The notes beneath the pieces were generated by a model that saw nothing but the letters and a program-made list of their open reading frames with translations, was not told the DNA's origin and made no database searches. DNA of 64,000 nt from Sphingobacterium litopenaei (GTDB lineage Bacteria; Bacteroidota; Bacteroidia; Sphingobacteriales; Sphingobacteriaceae): positions 157,923-221,922 of the forward strand of contig NZ_JACOIJ010000004.1 in NCBI RefSeq assembly GCF_014692495.1, in the 5' to 3' direction. Positions 19,069-28,741 of this stretch are shown in pieces. Each line of letters opens with the position of its first letter. Within the stretch, counting starts at the first letter, position 1. The translations under genes were made by a program, and so were the position numbers.

Positions 19069-21471
19069 TTATTTATTTTTCAAATATTTCTCTAAGAATT
19101 GATCTTGTTCCCAAAGTAAATGGAAAATATTCTCCTTAGCAGCATAACCATGCGATTCGCGTGGAAGAATCACCATACGTACTGGAGCGCCTAAATTTTT
19201 CAAGGCTTGGAAATAACGTTCAGTTTGCAGAGTAAAAGTTCCGGGATTGTTATCCGCAGCACCATGAACCAATAGCATCGGTGTTTTCATACGATCAGCA
19301 CTCATGAATGGAGACATAGTCATATACAATTGAGGATCATCCCAAAAGTTACGTTGCTCCGATTGGAAACCAAACGGTGTCAAGGTACGGTTGTACGCAC
19401 CAGATCGTGCAATTCCCGCAGCAAAAAGATTAGAATTAGACAATAAATGCGCGGTCATAAAAGCACCATATGAGTGTCCTCCGACAGCTACTTTCTTACG
19501 ATCAATATAGCCTAAAGCATCCACTGCATTAATTGCCGCTTCCGCATTCGCTACCAATTGAGGAATAAACGTATCATTCGGCTCAGCTTTGCCTTCTCCT
19601 ACTATTGGAAAAGCTGCGTTATCCAATACCGCATAACCTTTGGTCACCCAATAAATAAATGAACCATAGCTTGGAAAAGTAAATTCTTTAGGGTTTGCCG
19701 TGCTTTGACCTGCGGTCGCTTTATCTTTATATTCACGTGGGTAAGCCCAAATCAGCAGTGGTAATTTCTCTTTTTTATTGAAATCATAACCTGCAGGAAG
19801 ATAAAGTGTACCAGAAAGTTCAACTCCATCATTACGTTTGTAATTGAGCACCTCTTTATGAACAGCTTCTAAACTTTTAAACGGATTTTCAATTGCTGTT
19901 ACGGCTTTCGTTTTACCTGATTTGATATTTTTAGTATAATAATTTGGGTATTGTTTAGCCGATTGCAACGAAATCAAAATATCGCCTTTTGTGATATCTA
20001 CAACTTCCGCAATGCGTTCCTGCAATTCAGAAGATGGAGCTGTATAAATTCTTTTTTTCTTTAAAGTCTTTAAATCCAACTCATCGATAAAAGGAAACTC
20101 TCCTTCTTTTGTAAAGCCTGGACCAACCCAATATGTCTTATCTTTATTGATAAACATAGAATAAGTACCGAATTGATTTCGTTCACGGTACACTGAACCC
20201 GGATTTGAATACACATCTTGACTATTGCGATCAATGATCACTTTCGTATCACCTGAAGTTGGATTCAATAAAAAAGTTTTACTGTTTCGTGTATCATACC
20301 AGCTTGAGGACACCAACGCATAAGTATCATTACCCCAAATAATTCCAGCGAAACGATCTTTTACTTTGGTTAAAGATTTTGGTTCTCCATTGAAAGGATA
20401 TTCCCATGTAAAAAGTTCGTCTCTGTATTCAACAGCTTTGTTTGCATCGCCACCATCCAATGCCTGTACAAAGAACAAGGTATTAGGCTTATCCGCTCGC
20501 CATGTCAACATACGTTTTCCAGGACGCGTTGAAGAAAAACCCTTGGGCTGAATTTCCAGCAAAGGAGTTTCATTTACTTTTAGAATCAAGGTACCATCTA
20601 CAGCATATACATTTGCTTCTTGCGGAAAGGAAATATAAGGCACTACATAGGAAAACGGCTTTTTCAATTTTGATACTAATACATATTTACCATCTGGTGA
20701 TACATTTGCCTGTGTATATAAATCCGAAGCTAAAAATTTAGTTTGCTTTCCTTGCAAATCAATCCAGTACAATTCTGCCGTTCCTAACGAAACGAAATCC
20801 TGTTCATCCTGTGGATTTTTAAGTAAATCCTGATAAGTACGCAATTGCGAAATTTGCCCACCACTCGTCGAAACAACAGGTCCAGAAGGCAAATCTTTGC
20901 TGTGATCAATTAATGCGGGACGATTAGCTGGTGATTTGCTAATAAGTAATCCTTGAGAATTACGCAACCACTGATACGGATCATTTAATACGGCATTCAA
21001 ATCATAATCTGTCAATTGCTTTGCTGATTTGTTTGCTACATCCACCAACCAAAGCGAGACTCCTGAATCATTGGTATGTGTAAAAGCAATGTACTTACTA
21101 TCAATTGAAAACGACACATTAGAAATCAACGCATTGGCTGGCAATCCTGCAATATCAAATTCTTTTCCATCTTGCGCAGAACGCAGACGAATATTGTAGA
21201 AATAATTTTCTGTGCTCGCAATTCTAGTCTTTGCATTTATCCGGAGACCTGCCAATCGCAATTCTTCTTGTCCTAACTCCTCCAGACTTTTGTAAGTAGG
21301 TCTATAACTTAATAGTACCCATGATTTATCGGGGCTTAAACTGACAGCGGGCGGCCTTTGATAATCCGCCAATGCCAAAATTTCTGAAGAAGGCTTTTGA
21401 AAAGTAACATTTTCTTGCGCATGGACATTTAGTCCTAATAAGAATAGAAAAAAGAAAGGTATTTTTTTCAT
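19069..21471 (-). CDS. Secreted S9-family (prolyl oligopeptidase-like) peptidase
   Basis: An 800-residue serine peptidase with a signal peptide (KKIPFFFLFLLGLNVHA-Q). Residues of about 25-530 form a beta-propeller-like region and the C-terminal third is an alpha/beta hydrolase. The catalytic triad is readable: S667 in GGHSYGAFM, D740 in VHGAADNNPG and H774 in RESHGYAAK. Members cleave short peptides or remove acyl- or glutamyl-linked residues; the closest feel is of the glutamyl-endopeptidase-like S9 group. Exported to the periplasm. It stands alone, divergent from the nrd cluster. Confidence 0.92.
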   Translation of the reverse strand: MKKIPFFFLFLLGLNVHAQENVTFQKPSSEILALADYQRPPAVSLSPDKSWVLLSYRPTYKSLEELGQEELRLAGLRINAKTRIASTENYFYNIRLRSAQDGKEFDIAGLPANALISNVSFSIDSKYIAFTHTNDSGVSLWLVDVANKSAKQLTDYDLNAVLNDPYQWLRNSQGLLISKSPANRPALIDHSKDLPSGPVVSTSGGQISQLRTYQDLLKNPQDEQDFVSLGTAELYWIDLQGKQTKFLASDLYTQANVSPDGKYVLVSKLKKPFSYVVPYISFPQEANVYAVDGTLILKVNETPLLEIQPKGFSSTRPGKRMLTWRADKPNTLFFVQALDGGDANKAVEYRDELFTWEYPFNGEPKSLTKVKDRFAGIIWGNDTYALVSSSWYDTRNSKTFLLNPTSGDTKVIIDRNSQDVYSNPGSVYRERNQFGTYSMFINKDKTYWVGPGFTKEGEFPFIDELDLKTLKKKRIYTAPSSELQERIAEVVDITKGDILISLQSAKQYPNYYTKNIKSGKTKAVTAIENPFKSLEAVHKEVLNYKRNDGVELSGTLYLPAGYDFNKKEKLPLLIWAYPREYKDKATAGQSTANPKEFTFPSYGSFIYWVTKGYAVLDNAAFPIVGEGKAEPNDTFIPQLVANAEAAINAVDALGYIDRKKVAVGGHSYGAFMTAHLLSNSNLFAAGIARSGAYNRTLTPFGFQSEQRNFWDDPQLYMTMSPFMSADRMKTPMLLVHGAADNNPGTFTLQTERYFQALKNLGAPVRMVILPRESHGYAAKENIFHLLWEQDQFLEKYLKNK

Positions 21472-21909
21472 AATTAGAGTATAATCAAAGAAAAAAGCGA
21501 TATAATTTTATCAATTTTTGGATGAAGTTTTTTTCTTTTTGAATCCTCTAAAAATATAACAAATAATATAGAATATTAGCAAAATAAATTTCTTTTTTGA
21601 CAATAAAATTCTAATCCAATTGTCATGCAAAAATTAGGATAAAAAACAAATTTTTAAAGTTATCCACACCCGCCAAATATTGATTTACAGTCTTTTACAA
21701 ACAAAACCATTCAACTGAGGCAGTTTTATAATGAAAGATCTGAAGAATGTGGAAAAGTATAACTACCTCTCGGAACTAAAATATATGATATTTGTTAAGG
21801 ATCCCAGAAAATCATCTGTGATCGCAGCGTTTATTTACAAATCTTAGTAAATTTTTTGTTCAAAAGAAACACTTTTGGATAGGATTTACTGTCAAACTTA
21901 ATATACAAC
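21472..21909. promoter_or_regulatory. 438-base divergent intergenic region with DnaA-box-like sites upstream of the nrd cluster
   Basis: The left half (21480-21655) is extremely A+T-rich. TTATCCACA at 21660-21668 is an exact DnaA box, and TGTGGAAAA at 21748-21756 is a one-mismatch copy in the opposite orientation. AACTG-AGG-CAGTT at 21713-21725 is a small hairpin. No convincing NrdR box pair and no full TTTG/TAnnTTTG promoter was found. DnaA control of nrd genes is known in E. coli; here it is inference. Confidence 0.4.
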
Positions 21910-22146
21910 ATGGCAAGAATCATTAAATTCGAAAAAAACGATTGTGCTCCATGCGCACAAGTGTCGGCGTACTTAGACAGTAAGGGTATTTCGTATGAGA
22001 CGATCAATCCATTTGATGAACCGGAGTTGGCTGTTAAGTTTAAAGTTCGCACTGTCCCTACAGTAATCGTTTTGGACGGTGAAGAAGTGAAGCACCGTGT
22101 GATCGGTTTCAAACCTCAAGAATTAGAAGAAGCTGTAGCTCAATAA
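21910..22146 (+). CDS. NrdH-like thioredoxin/glutaredoxin-fold redoxin
   Basis: A 78-residue redoxin with the active site C12-A-P-C15 and the cis-proline motif VRTVPTVIV near residue 50. NrdH-redoxins are glutaredoxin-sized but are reduced by thioredoxin reductase and supply electrons to class Ib ribonucleotide reductase; the position just upstream of nrdI and nrdE supports that role. CAPC is closer to thioredoxin CGPC than to the common NrdH CVQC, so thioredoxin-like is the cautious label. Confidence 0.85.
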   Translation: MARIIKFEKNDCAPCAQVSAYLDSKGISYETINPFDEPELAVKFKVRTVPTVIVLDGEEVKHRVIGFKPQELEEAVAQ

Positions 22147-22171
22147 ATATTTATCATAAAACTATCTATTT

Positions 22172-22576
22172 ATGATACTCTATTACGACTCAAAAACAGG
22201 AAATGTACAGCGCTTTATTGATAAAGTGGTACAAATTACTGGATGGACAGCGATTCGCATTCAAAAAGATATGCTTATCGAAGAAGAAGGTCATTTGGTG
22301 ACCTTTACGACCAATTTTGGTCAAATTCCAGCTATTACGGAAGATTTTGCATCTAAAAATAGTGCAAAGCTATATTCTGTAACTTCTAGCGGAAACCGCA
22401 ATTGGGGTAGAAACTTCGGTGTAGCAGCAGACAAAGTAGCGGCACATTTTGAAATTCCGTTAGCATTCAAATTTGAGCTTTCGGGCACGATGGAAGATAT
22501 TAATCAATTTATAGACATAATTAAGAATCAATACTATGATAGCAAACGAGGTAGCAAAAAACTGGATATTGCTTAA
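22172..22576 (+). CDS. nrdI: NrdI flavodoxin-like protein
   Basis: A 134-residue FMN protein that provides the oxidant for assembling the Mn(III)2-tyrosyl radical cofactor of NrdF. Family motifs are YYDSKTGNVQRFI (phosphate loop), LVTFTTNFGQIP and VTSSGNRNWGRNFG (flavin loop). Its end overlaps the nrdE start by 41 bases, which implies translational coupling. Confidence 0.93.
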   Translation: MILYYDSKTGNVQRFIDKVVQITGWTAIRIQKDMLIEEEGHLVTFTTNFGQIPAITEDFASKNSAKLYSVTSSGNRNWGRNFGVAADKVAAHFEIPLAFKFELSGTMEDINQFIDIIKNQYYDSKRGSKKLDIA

Positions 22577-24641
22577 TAATGAAATCATGATCAAACATGA
22601 TGACGAGTACAGCTTGCATAAAGACAAGGAAGCTGTGCGCGCCTATTTCTTAGAGTATGTAAACAAGAATACGGTATTCTTTTACACACTTAAAGAAAAA
22701 GTTGATTATTTGATCGAACACAATTATTATATCAATTTCTACGAGTGGTTTACATTTGAAGACATGGAAAAGGTGTACAATTATGTGTATGCTAAAAAAT
22801 TCCGTTTTCAGTCTTTCATGGCAGCCTTCAAATTTTTCCAAAGTTATGCACTTCGTGATGACTCCGGAGAGAAATTCCTGGAGCGCTATGAAGACCGTGT
22901 TGTAGCGGTATCGTTGTTTTTAGCACGTGAAGAAGGTGTACAAAAAGCTATCGAGTATGCCGAAATCATGATTAATCAAGAATATCAGCCTGCTACCCCG
23001 ACATTCTTGAATGCTGGTAAAAAACGTTCTGGTGAATTGGTTTCATGTTTCTTGGATGAAATCGGTGACAACTTGAATGGTATTGGTTATGCTGTAGATT
23101 CTGCAATGAAATTATCATCTATCGGTGGTGGTGTTTCATTCAACATATCAAAAATCCGTGCACGCGGTGAAGCTATCAAAGGCGTAGACGGTCGCGCAGG
23201 AGGTGTACTTCCTATTATGAAAATCATGGAAGATACGTTCTCTTATGCCAACCAATTAGGTCAACGTCCTGGTGCTGGTGCGGTGTACTTAAATATTTTC
23301 CACTCGGACATCGAAGAATTCTTAGATTGTAAGAAAATCAACGTGGACGAGAAAGTACGTATCAAATCATTGTCTATTGGTATCATCGTTCCAGATAAGT
23401 TCATGGAATTGGCAGAGAAAGACGAGCCTTGTTACTTGATTTATCCACATACTGTAATGCAAGAGTATGGTCAGTATTTGGACGAAATGGATATGGATCA
23501 ATGGTACGATGAGTTGATCACCAACCCGAACGTTAAGAAAAAGAAAATCAATGCGCGTCACTTATTAGTGAAAATTGCACAGACACAAAAAGAGTCTGGA
23601 TATCCCTATATTTTCTTCAAAGAGAACACAAACCGTGCACATGCATTAAATGGCATTGGTCGTGTAAAATTCTCTAACCTTTGTACAGAGATCATGCAAG
23701 TATCTGAAGTTTCGGATATCGAAATCTATGGCAAAGAAGACACGATCCGTTACGGTATCTCCTGTAACTTAGGTTCGTTGAATATTGCTACTGTAATGGA
23801 CAACAAGCGTATCAAAGAATCTGTGAAAACAGCTATGCGTGCATTAACGGTAGTAACAGATGTAACAGATATCGCTATGGTACCTTCGATCGCCAAAGCC
23901 AACAGAGAATTACACTCTGTAGGTTTGGGGGCAATGAACTTACATGGCTTCCTAGCAAAAAGCTTTATCATGTACGAATCTCGCGAAGCTTTAGACTTTG
24001 CGAATACATTCTTCATGATGATGAACTACTATTCTTTGGAAGCTTCTATGGAGATTGCTAAAGAGCGTGGACGTACTTTCGTAGGTTTCGAAAAATCAGA
24101 TTATGCATCAGGAGCATATTTTGACAAATACTTAGAAAGAGATTACTTACCACAAACGGACAAAGTAAAAGAACTGTTTGAAGGATTGCACATTCCTACA
24201 ATTGAAGATTGGAACAATCTGAAAGCACAAGTACAAGAACATGGTATTTATCATGCTTACCGCTTGGCTATCGCTCCTAACCAATCTACTTCATACATTA
24301 TGAACGCTACGGCATCGGTAATGCCAATTGTGGATATCATCGAAGTACGTGAATATGGAGATAGTACTACATACTACCCTATGCCTTACTTGACAAATGA
24401 CAATTACTTTTACTTCAAGTCAGCATACGATATGGATCAAATGAAAGTATTGAAACTGATTTCAGTAATCCAACGCCACATCGACCAAGGTGTATCTACT
24501 ATTTTGCACACGAATTCAAAAGATTCGACTCGTGATTTAGCGAAATATTATATTTATGCGCATAAATTGGGCTTGAAATCATTATACTATACCCGTACAC
24601 GCAAGTCTTCGATCGATGAGTGTATCTCATGTTCAGCATAA
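22536..24641 (+). CDS. nrdE: Class Ib ribonucleoside-diphosphate reductase, alpha subunit
   Basis: Large catalytic subunit, 701 residues, reducing NDPs to dNDPs. The start at 22536 is preferred over the ATG at 22587 because NrdE proteins contain the equivalent of WILLNNEIMIK before that internal Met. Active-site cysteines are visible in ELVSCFLDE, FSNLCTEI and GISCNLGSLNI, and the C-terminal redox pair is ECISC. The N-terminal ATP-cone of class Ia enzymes is absent, as expected. Confidence 0.96.
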   Translation: MIANEVAKNWILLNNEIMIKHDDEYSLHKDKEAVRAYFLEYVNKNTVFFYTLKEKVDYLIEHNYYINFYEWFTFEDMEKVYNYVYAKKFRFQSFMAAFKFFQSYALRDDSGEKFLERYEDRVVAVSLFLAREEGVQKAIEYAEIMINQEYQPATPTFLNAGKKRSGELVSCFLDEIGDNLNGIGYAVDSAMKLSSIGGGVSFNISKIRARGEAIKGVDGRAGGVLPIMKIMEDTFSYANQLGQRPGAGAVYLNIFHSDIEEFLDCKKINVDEKVRIKSLSIGIIVPDKFMELAEKDEPCYLIYPHTVMQEYGQYLDEMDMDQWYDELITNPNVKKKKINARHLLVKIAQTQKESGYPYIFFKENTNRAHALNGIGRVKFSNLCTEIMQVSEVSDIEIYGKEDTIRYGISCNLGSLNIATVMDNKRIKESVKTAMRALTVVTDVTDIAMVPSIAKANRELHSVGLGAMNLHGFLAKSFIMYESREALDFANTFFMMMNYYSLEASMEIAKERGRTFVGFEKSDYASGAYFDKYLERDYLPQTDKVKELFEGLHIPTIEDWNNLKAQVQEHGIYHAYRLAIAPNQSTSYIMNATASVMPIVDIIEVREYGDSTTYYPMPYLTNDNYFYFKSAYDMDQMKVLKLISVIQRHIDQGVSTILHTNSKDSTRDLAKYYIYAHKLGLKSLYYTRTRKSSIDECISCSA

Positions 24642-24659
24642 CCTAAAATTTTATACATC

Positions 24660-24698
24660 ATATGAATAAGCTAAATCTTTAGCTTATTCATATTTTTG
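24660..24698 (+). terminator. Hairpin with T-tract between nrdE and nrdF
   Basis: A near-perfect 16-bp palindrome: ATATGAATAAGCTAAA, a 2-base TC centre, then its complement, followed by TTTTT. It could be an attenuating terminator lowering nrdF relative to nrdE, or an mRNA-stability element. TATTTTTG at 24691-24698 also matches the -7 box, but I see no -33 box at the right distance. Confidence 0.6.
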
Positions 24699-24729
24699 AC
24701 TTTTTACTATTAATTTTTGACTTCAAATA

Positions 24730-25716
24730 ATGAGTAAGCAATATACGGCCGTAAATTGGAATACGCCAGACAATGATTATGCATTAATGTTCTGGGAACA
24801 GAATATTAAACAATTCTGGATTGATACCGAATACATTCCTTCAAAAGATATCGACAGCTGGAAAGGTCTTAGCTGGGATATGAAAGAGTGTTACAAAAAA
24901 GCTTTAGGTGGATTGACTTTATTGGATACGCTACAAAGTCATACGGGTATGCCTAAAATCATTGATCATATCACCTCTTTACAAAACAAAGCTGTATTGT
25001 CTTATATGTGTATGATGGAAGCTATCCACGCCAAATCATACTCTACAATCTTTACGACTGTATCCACTACAAACGAAATCAACGATGTATTTGGTTGGGT
25101 ATCGCAAAACAAATTCTTGCAATATAAAGCTTCTACTATCGACCAATATTACCGTGCTATTGACAAAGAAAATCCTTCGGATGAAGAATTATTCATGGCT
25201 TTAGGTGCTTCGGTATTGTTAGAGTCATTCTTGTTCTATTCTGGATTCTTCTTACCATTATGGTTGTGTGGTCAAGGACAAATGGTTGCTTCTGCAGATA
25301 TCATCAAAAAAATTGTAGCAGACGAATCTATCCATGGTGTTTTCGTAGGATTAATTGCACAAGAAGTATTCGCTAAACTGCCAAACAAAGAAGAAGTAAA
25401 AGAGAAGTTCTTGAAATTACTAAACGACTTGTACGAGAACGAAATCAAATACACAGAAGAATTATATACAGTAGTAGGTTTGACTTCTGAAGTAAAAGAA
25501 TACGTTCGTTACAATGGTAATAAAGCTTTGATGAACCTAGGTTTCGAGCCTATCTTCGACGTAAAACAAGTCAACCCTATTGTATTGAACGGTTTGAATA
25601 CGGATACGACACAACATGATTTTTTCTCCAAGAAATCCACTAACTACGAGAAAGCAACTGAAATTGTCCATCTGATGCATGATGACTTTGATATGGATGC
25701 TTCCGTAGATATTTAA
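24730..25716 (+). CDS. nrdF: Class Ib ribonucleoside-diphosphate reductase, beta subunit
   Basis: Radical-generating subunit, 328 residues. Metal ligands and the radical tyrosine are readable: D66 (TLLDTLQ), E97 and H100 (MMEAIHAKSY), Y104, and the second ligand set in ADESIHGVFVG. With NrdI upstream the in vivo cofactor is probably dimanganese. It is separated from nrdE by 88 bases with a strong hairpin. Confidence 0.96.
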   Translation: MSKQYTAVNWNTPDNDYALMFWEQNIKQFWIDTEYIPSKDIDSWKGLSWDMKECYKKALGGLTLLDTLQSHTGMPKIIDHITSLQNKAVLSYMCMMEAIHAKSYSTIFTTVSTTNEINDVFGWVSQNKFLQYKASTIDQYYRAIDKENPSDEELFMALGASVLLESFLFYSGFFLPLWLCGQGQMVASADIIKKIVADESIHGVFVGLIAQEVFAKLPNKEEVKEKFLKLLNDLYENEIKYTEELYTVVGLTSEVKEYVRYNGNKALMNLGFEPIFDVKQVNPIVLNGLNTDTTQHDFFSKKSTNYEKATEIVHLMHDDFDMDASVDI

Positions 25717-25744
25717 GAAATTTTATATAATAAAGCGATTTTTT

Positions 25745-25781
25745 AAACTCCCTTTCAGAAATTCTGGAAGGGAGTTTTTTA
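25745..25781 (+). terminator. Terminator after nrdF
   Basis: AAACTCCCTT...AAGGGAGTTT stem with a T-run; inner TCAGA/TCTGG pairs extend it. The rest of the gap to 25966 is A+T-rich, with only a 6-bp hairpin CAACTG-AATA-CAGTTG (25929-25944) just before the next gene. Confidence 0.85.
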
Positions 25782-25966
25782 TACAAGAAAATGCAATGTC
25801 ACTTGGTTATTCTACCTAAACAATAAATTAATTATCAAAGAGATAGAAAGAATAATAAAGGATTATAAAAAGTAAAACACAAATGTTAAAATTAAAAACA
25901 ATTGCTGTAAAATTATTACCTTAGATAACAACTGAATACAGTTGCACTAACATTCATAAAAATTAT

Positions 25967-27481
25967 ATGAGAAGAATTTTATATGTTATACCTTTTCTGT
26001 TTTTGCTAGCATTAAGCTGTGAAAAGGATAATACCTCTCCTACAAAGGCTGATACAGATCAAGAGATTATTAAAAATTGGGATAAATCTCCAGAAGCGTA
26101 TCTAAGAGATTCCACATTGTATCTAACAAAATTATTGTCCTTATGGCAAGAAAGCATTGTGCCATCCAATATCAATGACATTCTAGACACCGTAAAAGTA
26201 AGACGGATTACCAAAGATTATGACAAGGCTGAAGATCTTTTAGATTACCTAATTGGACTTACTCCAAAAGATTCCAAAGGACAACCCTATGACAGATTTA
26301 GCTTCTTGGATAGACAAGGTGCTGTAGCAGAAGAAATTCAAGAAGGCACAGGCACAAGTTATGGTATATATGTATTATACCTGCAAACAGCCGAATCCGC
26401 TAAAGACAATAACAATGCGGATCTATATGTAAGAATGTTGGATTTAAATTCACCTGCGTATGTTGCCGGATTACGAAGGGGTGATAGAATATTAAGTATT
26501 AATGGAAATACAAAATACGATTATAACACTCAAAAAGCTCAGAATTTCAAGGGAATTAATGATGCACTAAATTCCAATTCTATGAATGTCAAGTGGCAGA
26601 AACCGAATGGCGAAATTATAGAAAAAACAATTACTCAAGCTAAATATAATATCAATCCTATTTTAAGTACTTGGGTTAAAGATATTGAAGGCAAAAAGGT
26701 AGGTTATTTTGCTTTTAGTTCATTTATCAGTATACTCAGCAATCAGGGACAATTAAACTCTTTATATACCAGTCTTCAAAATCTGTTTAATAGCTACGAA
26801 ACACAAGGGGTATCAGAGCTCATCATAGATTTACGTTACAATGGTGGAGGATCAACCTATACTGCTGAATATTTAGCTAATAAACTTGCCCCTGCTGCTG
26901 CGACAGGAAAAAGAATGTACTATTATAAACTAAATCCTATTGTACAGGAAGAACTGGCAGAAGATTTTAAGCCGGTTGATTTCAACAAATTTGGAAATCT
27001 TAATTTAACTAAAGTTTATTTCTTAGTGACAAGTTCTACGGCATCAGCAAGTGAACTGTTAATTAATTCATTGAAACCCTACTTGAATGTTCAAATCATA
27101 GGATCTGAAAATACTTACGGCAAACCGGTTGGATTCTGGGGTATTCCTATTGGTAAAAAAGGAGCACAGGCTGATATTTATGTCACTTCTTTCCAAATGT
27201 TTAATGCCGACAATTACGGAAATTACTTCGAAGGCCTTGTTCCAAATAAACTGACTAGAGAAGATTTCCTGAAAGATTTCGGAGATGTGGAAGAAGGATT
27301 TATTGCAGAAGCAATTTACCATATTAAAAATGGATCGTATTCTACAGCGACCCGTTCTGCTGTTTCCGCAAAAGATGCACAACGAATTAACAATACTCAT
27401 CTATTAAAATCTATTCAAAGCAATAGAGCAACAGACGCTGGTATGTTTAAGTTCGGCAAAGAAAAGATCAAATTAAAATAA
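25967..27481 (+). CDS. S41-family peptidase with PDZ domain, lipoprotein
   Basis: A 504-residue C-terminal-processing-type protease. The N terminus is a lipoprotein signal with the lipobox LALSC, so it is membrane anchored. An N-terminal helical region is followed by a PDZ domain (about 120-215, with VRMLDLNSPAYVAGLRRGDRIL) and the S41 catalytic domain, with the Ser nucleophile S360 in STASASE and the Lys base K386 in TYGKPVG. The YNGGGS loop precedes the catalytic domain core. Single-gene unit. Confidence 0.92.
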   Translation: MRRILYVIPFLFLLALSCEKDNTSPTKADTDQEIIKNWDKSPEAYLRDSTLYLTKLLSLWQESIVPSNINDILDTVKVRRITKDYDKAEDLLDYLIGLTPKDSKGQPYDRFSFLDRQGAVAEEIQEGTGTSYGIYVLYLQTAESAKDNNNADLYVRMLDLNSPAYVAGLRRGDRILSINGNTKYDYNTQKAQNFKGINDALNSNSMNVKWQKPNGEIIEKTITQAKYNINPILSTWVKDIEGKKVGYFAFSSFISILSNQGQLNSLYTSLQNLFNSYETQGVSELIIDLRYNGGGSTYTAEYLANKLAPAAATGKRMYYYKLNPIVQEELAEDFKPVDFNKFGNLNLTKVYFLVTSSTASASELLINSLKPYLNVQIIGSENTYGKPVGFWGIPIGKKGAQADIYVTSFQMFNADNYGNYFEGLVPNKLTREDFLKDFGDVEEGFIAEAIYHIKNGSYSTATRSAVSAKDAQRINNTHLLKSIQSNRATDAGMFKFGKEKIKLK

Positions 27482-27482
27482 T

Positions 27483-27527
27483 ATAAAACAAAAACAGGAC
27501 TTAAAATAAGTCCTGTTTTTGTTTTAT
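27483..27527. terminator. Bidirectional terminator
   Basis: A perfect 21-bp stem with a 3-base loop flanked by A- and T-runs on both sides, between the S41 gene (+) and the Dabb gene (-). Its right arm overlaps the stop codon of the Dabb gene. Confidence 0.9.
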
Positions 27528-27952
27528 ATATCCAATACTTCTGTATCTCTCACCTGCACTTTTGTCCAATATTTACTGTATTTCGCCGCGGCCTCAGTAT
27601 GTATAGGATGCGTTTCATAGACATTGATATCTGCGAGTTCTTCAAAAACAACAGTAATACTATAAGAGAATGAATTATCTACAACCGATCGAGGATTCGT
27701 CCCAGCGGGTTTTCCTGTAGTAAAAGATTGAATACCAGGAACTGTTTTTAGAATTTTAAAAAATTCTAAAAAATCCTTTTCCTCCTCTGCTGTAATCCCC
27801 TCCTTAAGCCAAAAATAAACTTGGTGTATTATATTACCTGATTTCATAGTGTTTCCCTTCTCTTCGTTAGGATTACTGGAAACTGTACAAGAGGCTAATA
27901 CGCTTGTAGATATGCCTGCGATACCAGCACCAAGAAAAAATCTTCTTTTCAT
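27524..27952 (-). CDS. Dabb-domain (stress-responsive A/B barrel) lipoprotein
   Basis: A 142-residue protein. The N terminus has a KRRFF Tat-like start, a hydrophobic segment and the lipobox LASC, predicting an exported lipoprotein. The mature part is one dimeric alpha/beta-barrel Dabb domain: HQVYFWLKEGITAEEEKDF, the VPGIQSFTTGKPAGTNPRS loop and the HPIHTEAAAKY motif. Dabb proteins include plant stress proteins and some aldolase or cyclase enzymes; this one has no assigned reaction. Confidence 0.83.
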   Translation of the reverse strand: MKRRFFLGAGIAGISTSVLASCTVSSNPNEEKGNTMKSGNIIHQVYFWLKEGITAEEEKDFLEFFKILKTVPGIQSFTTGKPAGTNPRSVVDNSFSYSITVVFEELADINVYETHPIHTEAAAKYSKYWTKVQVRDTEVLDI

Positions 27953-28013
27953 AAATTAAAATTTAGAATCACATTAGGTAGTTCATTTACAACAAGATAG
28001 TAAATATATTACG

Positions 28014-28670
28014 TTATACAATAAGTTGAAGAAGATTTGACAAATCTTCGATTAGATACTTCGCAACAGCAAGTCTTTGACGCTCCGTAGTGTGCTTGGA
28101 AACCGCAACACAAGTTAATCCAGCTGCTGTAGCCGATGTAAAACCTGTAATCGTGTCTTCTACAGCTATTATTTGTTCTTTTGTAAGACCTAATTTCTGT
28201 GTAGCCAACTCATAAGGTTCTGGATTAGGCTTTGGATTTTCAACGAGTTCCCTTGTAATAAAAAATTCAAAATAATCGAGTAATTCATGATGCCCTAAAA
28301 CTGTATCTACTGTCGTTGTATAACTGGATGTGACTAACGCCATACGCAAACCCTTTTGTCGTAAATTTTCTAAGGTTTCTTTCGCGAAAGGCATTAATCG
28401 AATTGTAGTCATATCCGATTTCGCATAATTGGCTCTCGTGGCAGTCCACATAAATTCTTCCGTAGTCTCAATACCAAATTGATCTTTCAAAAATCCAACA
28501 TTACGGACTAAGGTGTGTCCAGCAAAATTCTTCAACCAATCATCGAAAGTAATATGTAAGTCGAATTCATCGGATAGTATTGGTGCCCAATTACTGTAGT
28601 AAAAATATTCTGAATCTATTAATGTGCCATCCAAATCAAATAATACGGCTTTTACGGTAGATGCTATCAT
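28014..28670 (-). CDS. HAD-superfamily hydrolase (beta-phosphoglucomutase-like)
   Basis: A 218-residue HAD phosphatase, subfamily IA with a helical C1 cap. Motif I is LFDLDGTLID with nucleophile D12 and acid D14. Motif II is ALVTSSY, motif III the K in NPKPNPEPYELA, and motif IV AVEDTITG. The sequence is nearest to beta-phosphoglucomutase and sugar-phosphate phosphatases such as YniC; the substrate cannot be fixed. Monocistronic. Confidence 0.88.
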   Translation of the reverse strand: MIASTVKAVLFDLDGTLIDSEYFYYSNWAPILSDEFDLHITFDDWLKNFAGHTLVRNVGFLKDQFGIETTEEFMWTATRANYAKSDMTTIRLMPFAKETLENLRQKGLRMALVTSSYTTTVDTVLGHHELLDYFEFFITRELVENPKPNPEPYELATQKLGLTKEQIIAVEDTITGFTSATAAGLTCVAVSKHTTERQRLAVAKYLIEDLSNLLQLIV

Positions 28671-28741
28671 AGGACTAAAGTTCGCAAAATATATCGTGAA
28701 ATAGCACCATGCAATATGGATTTATTGTAAATAAAGAAGAG

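Noticed and set aside
21480..21760. Chromosomal replication origin
   Set aside because: Only two DnaA-like boxes, one imperfect, and no clustered array or dnaA/gidA-type neighbours. Regulation of nrd is simpler.
27484..27527. Frameshift or truncation at the Dabb gene end
   Set aside because: The stop codon falls inside the bidirectional terminator stem, but the domain is complete, so this is overlap and not damage.
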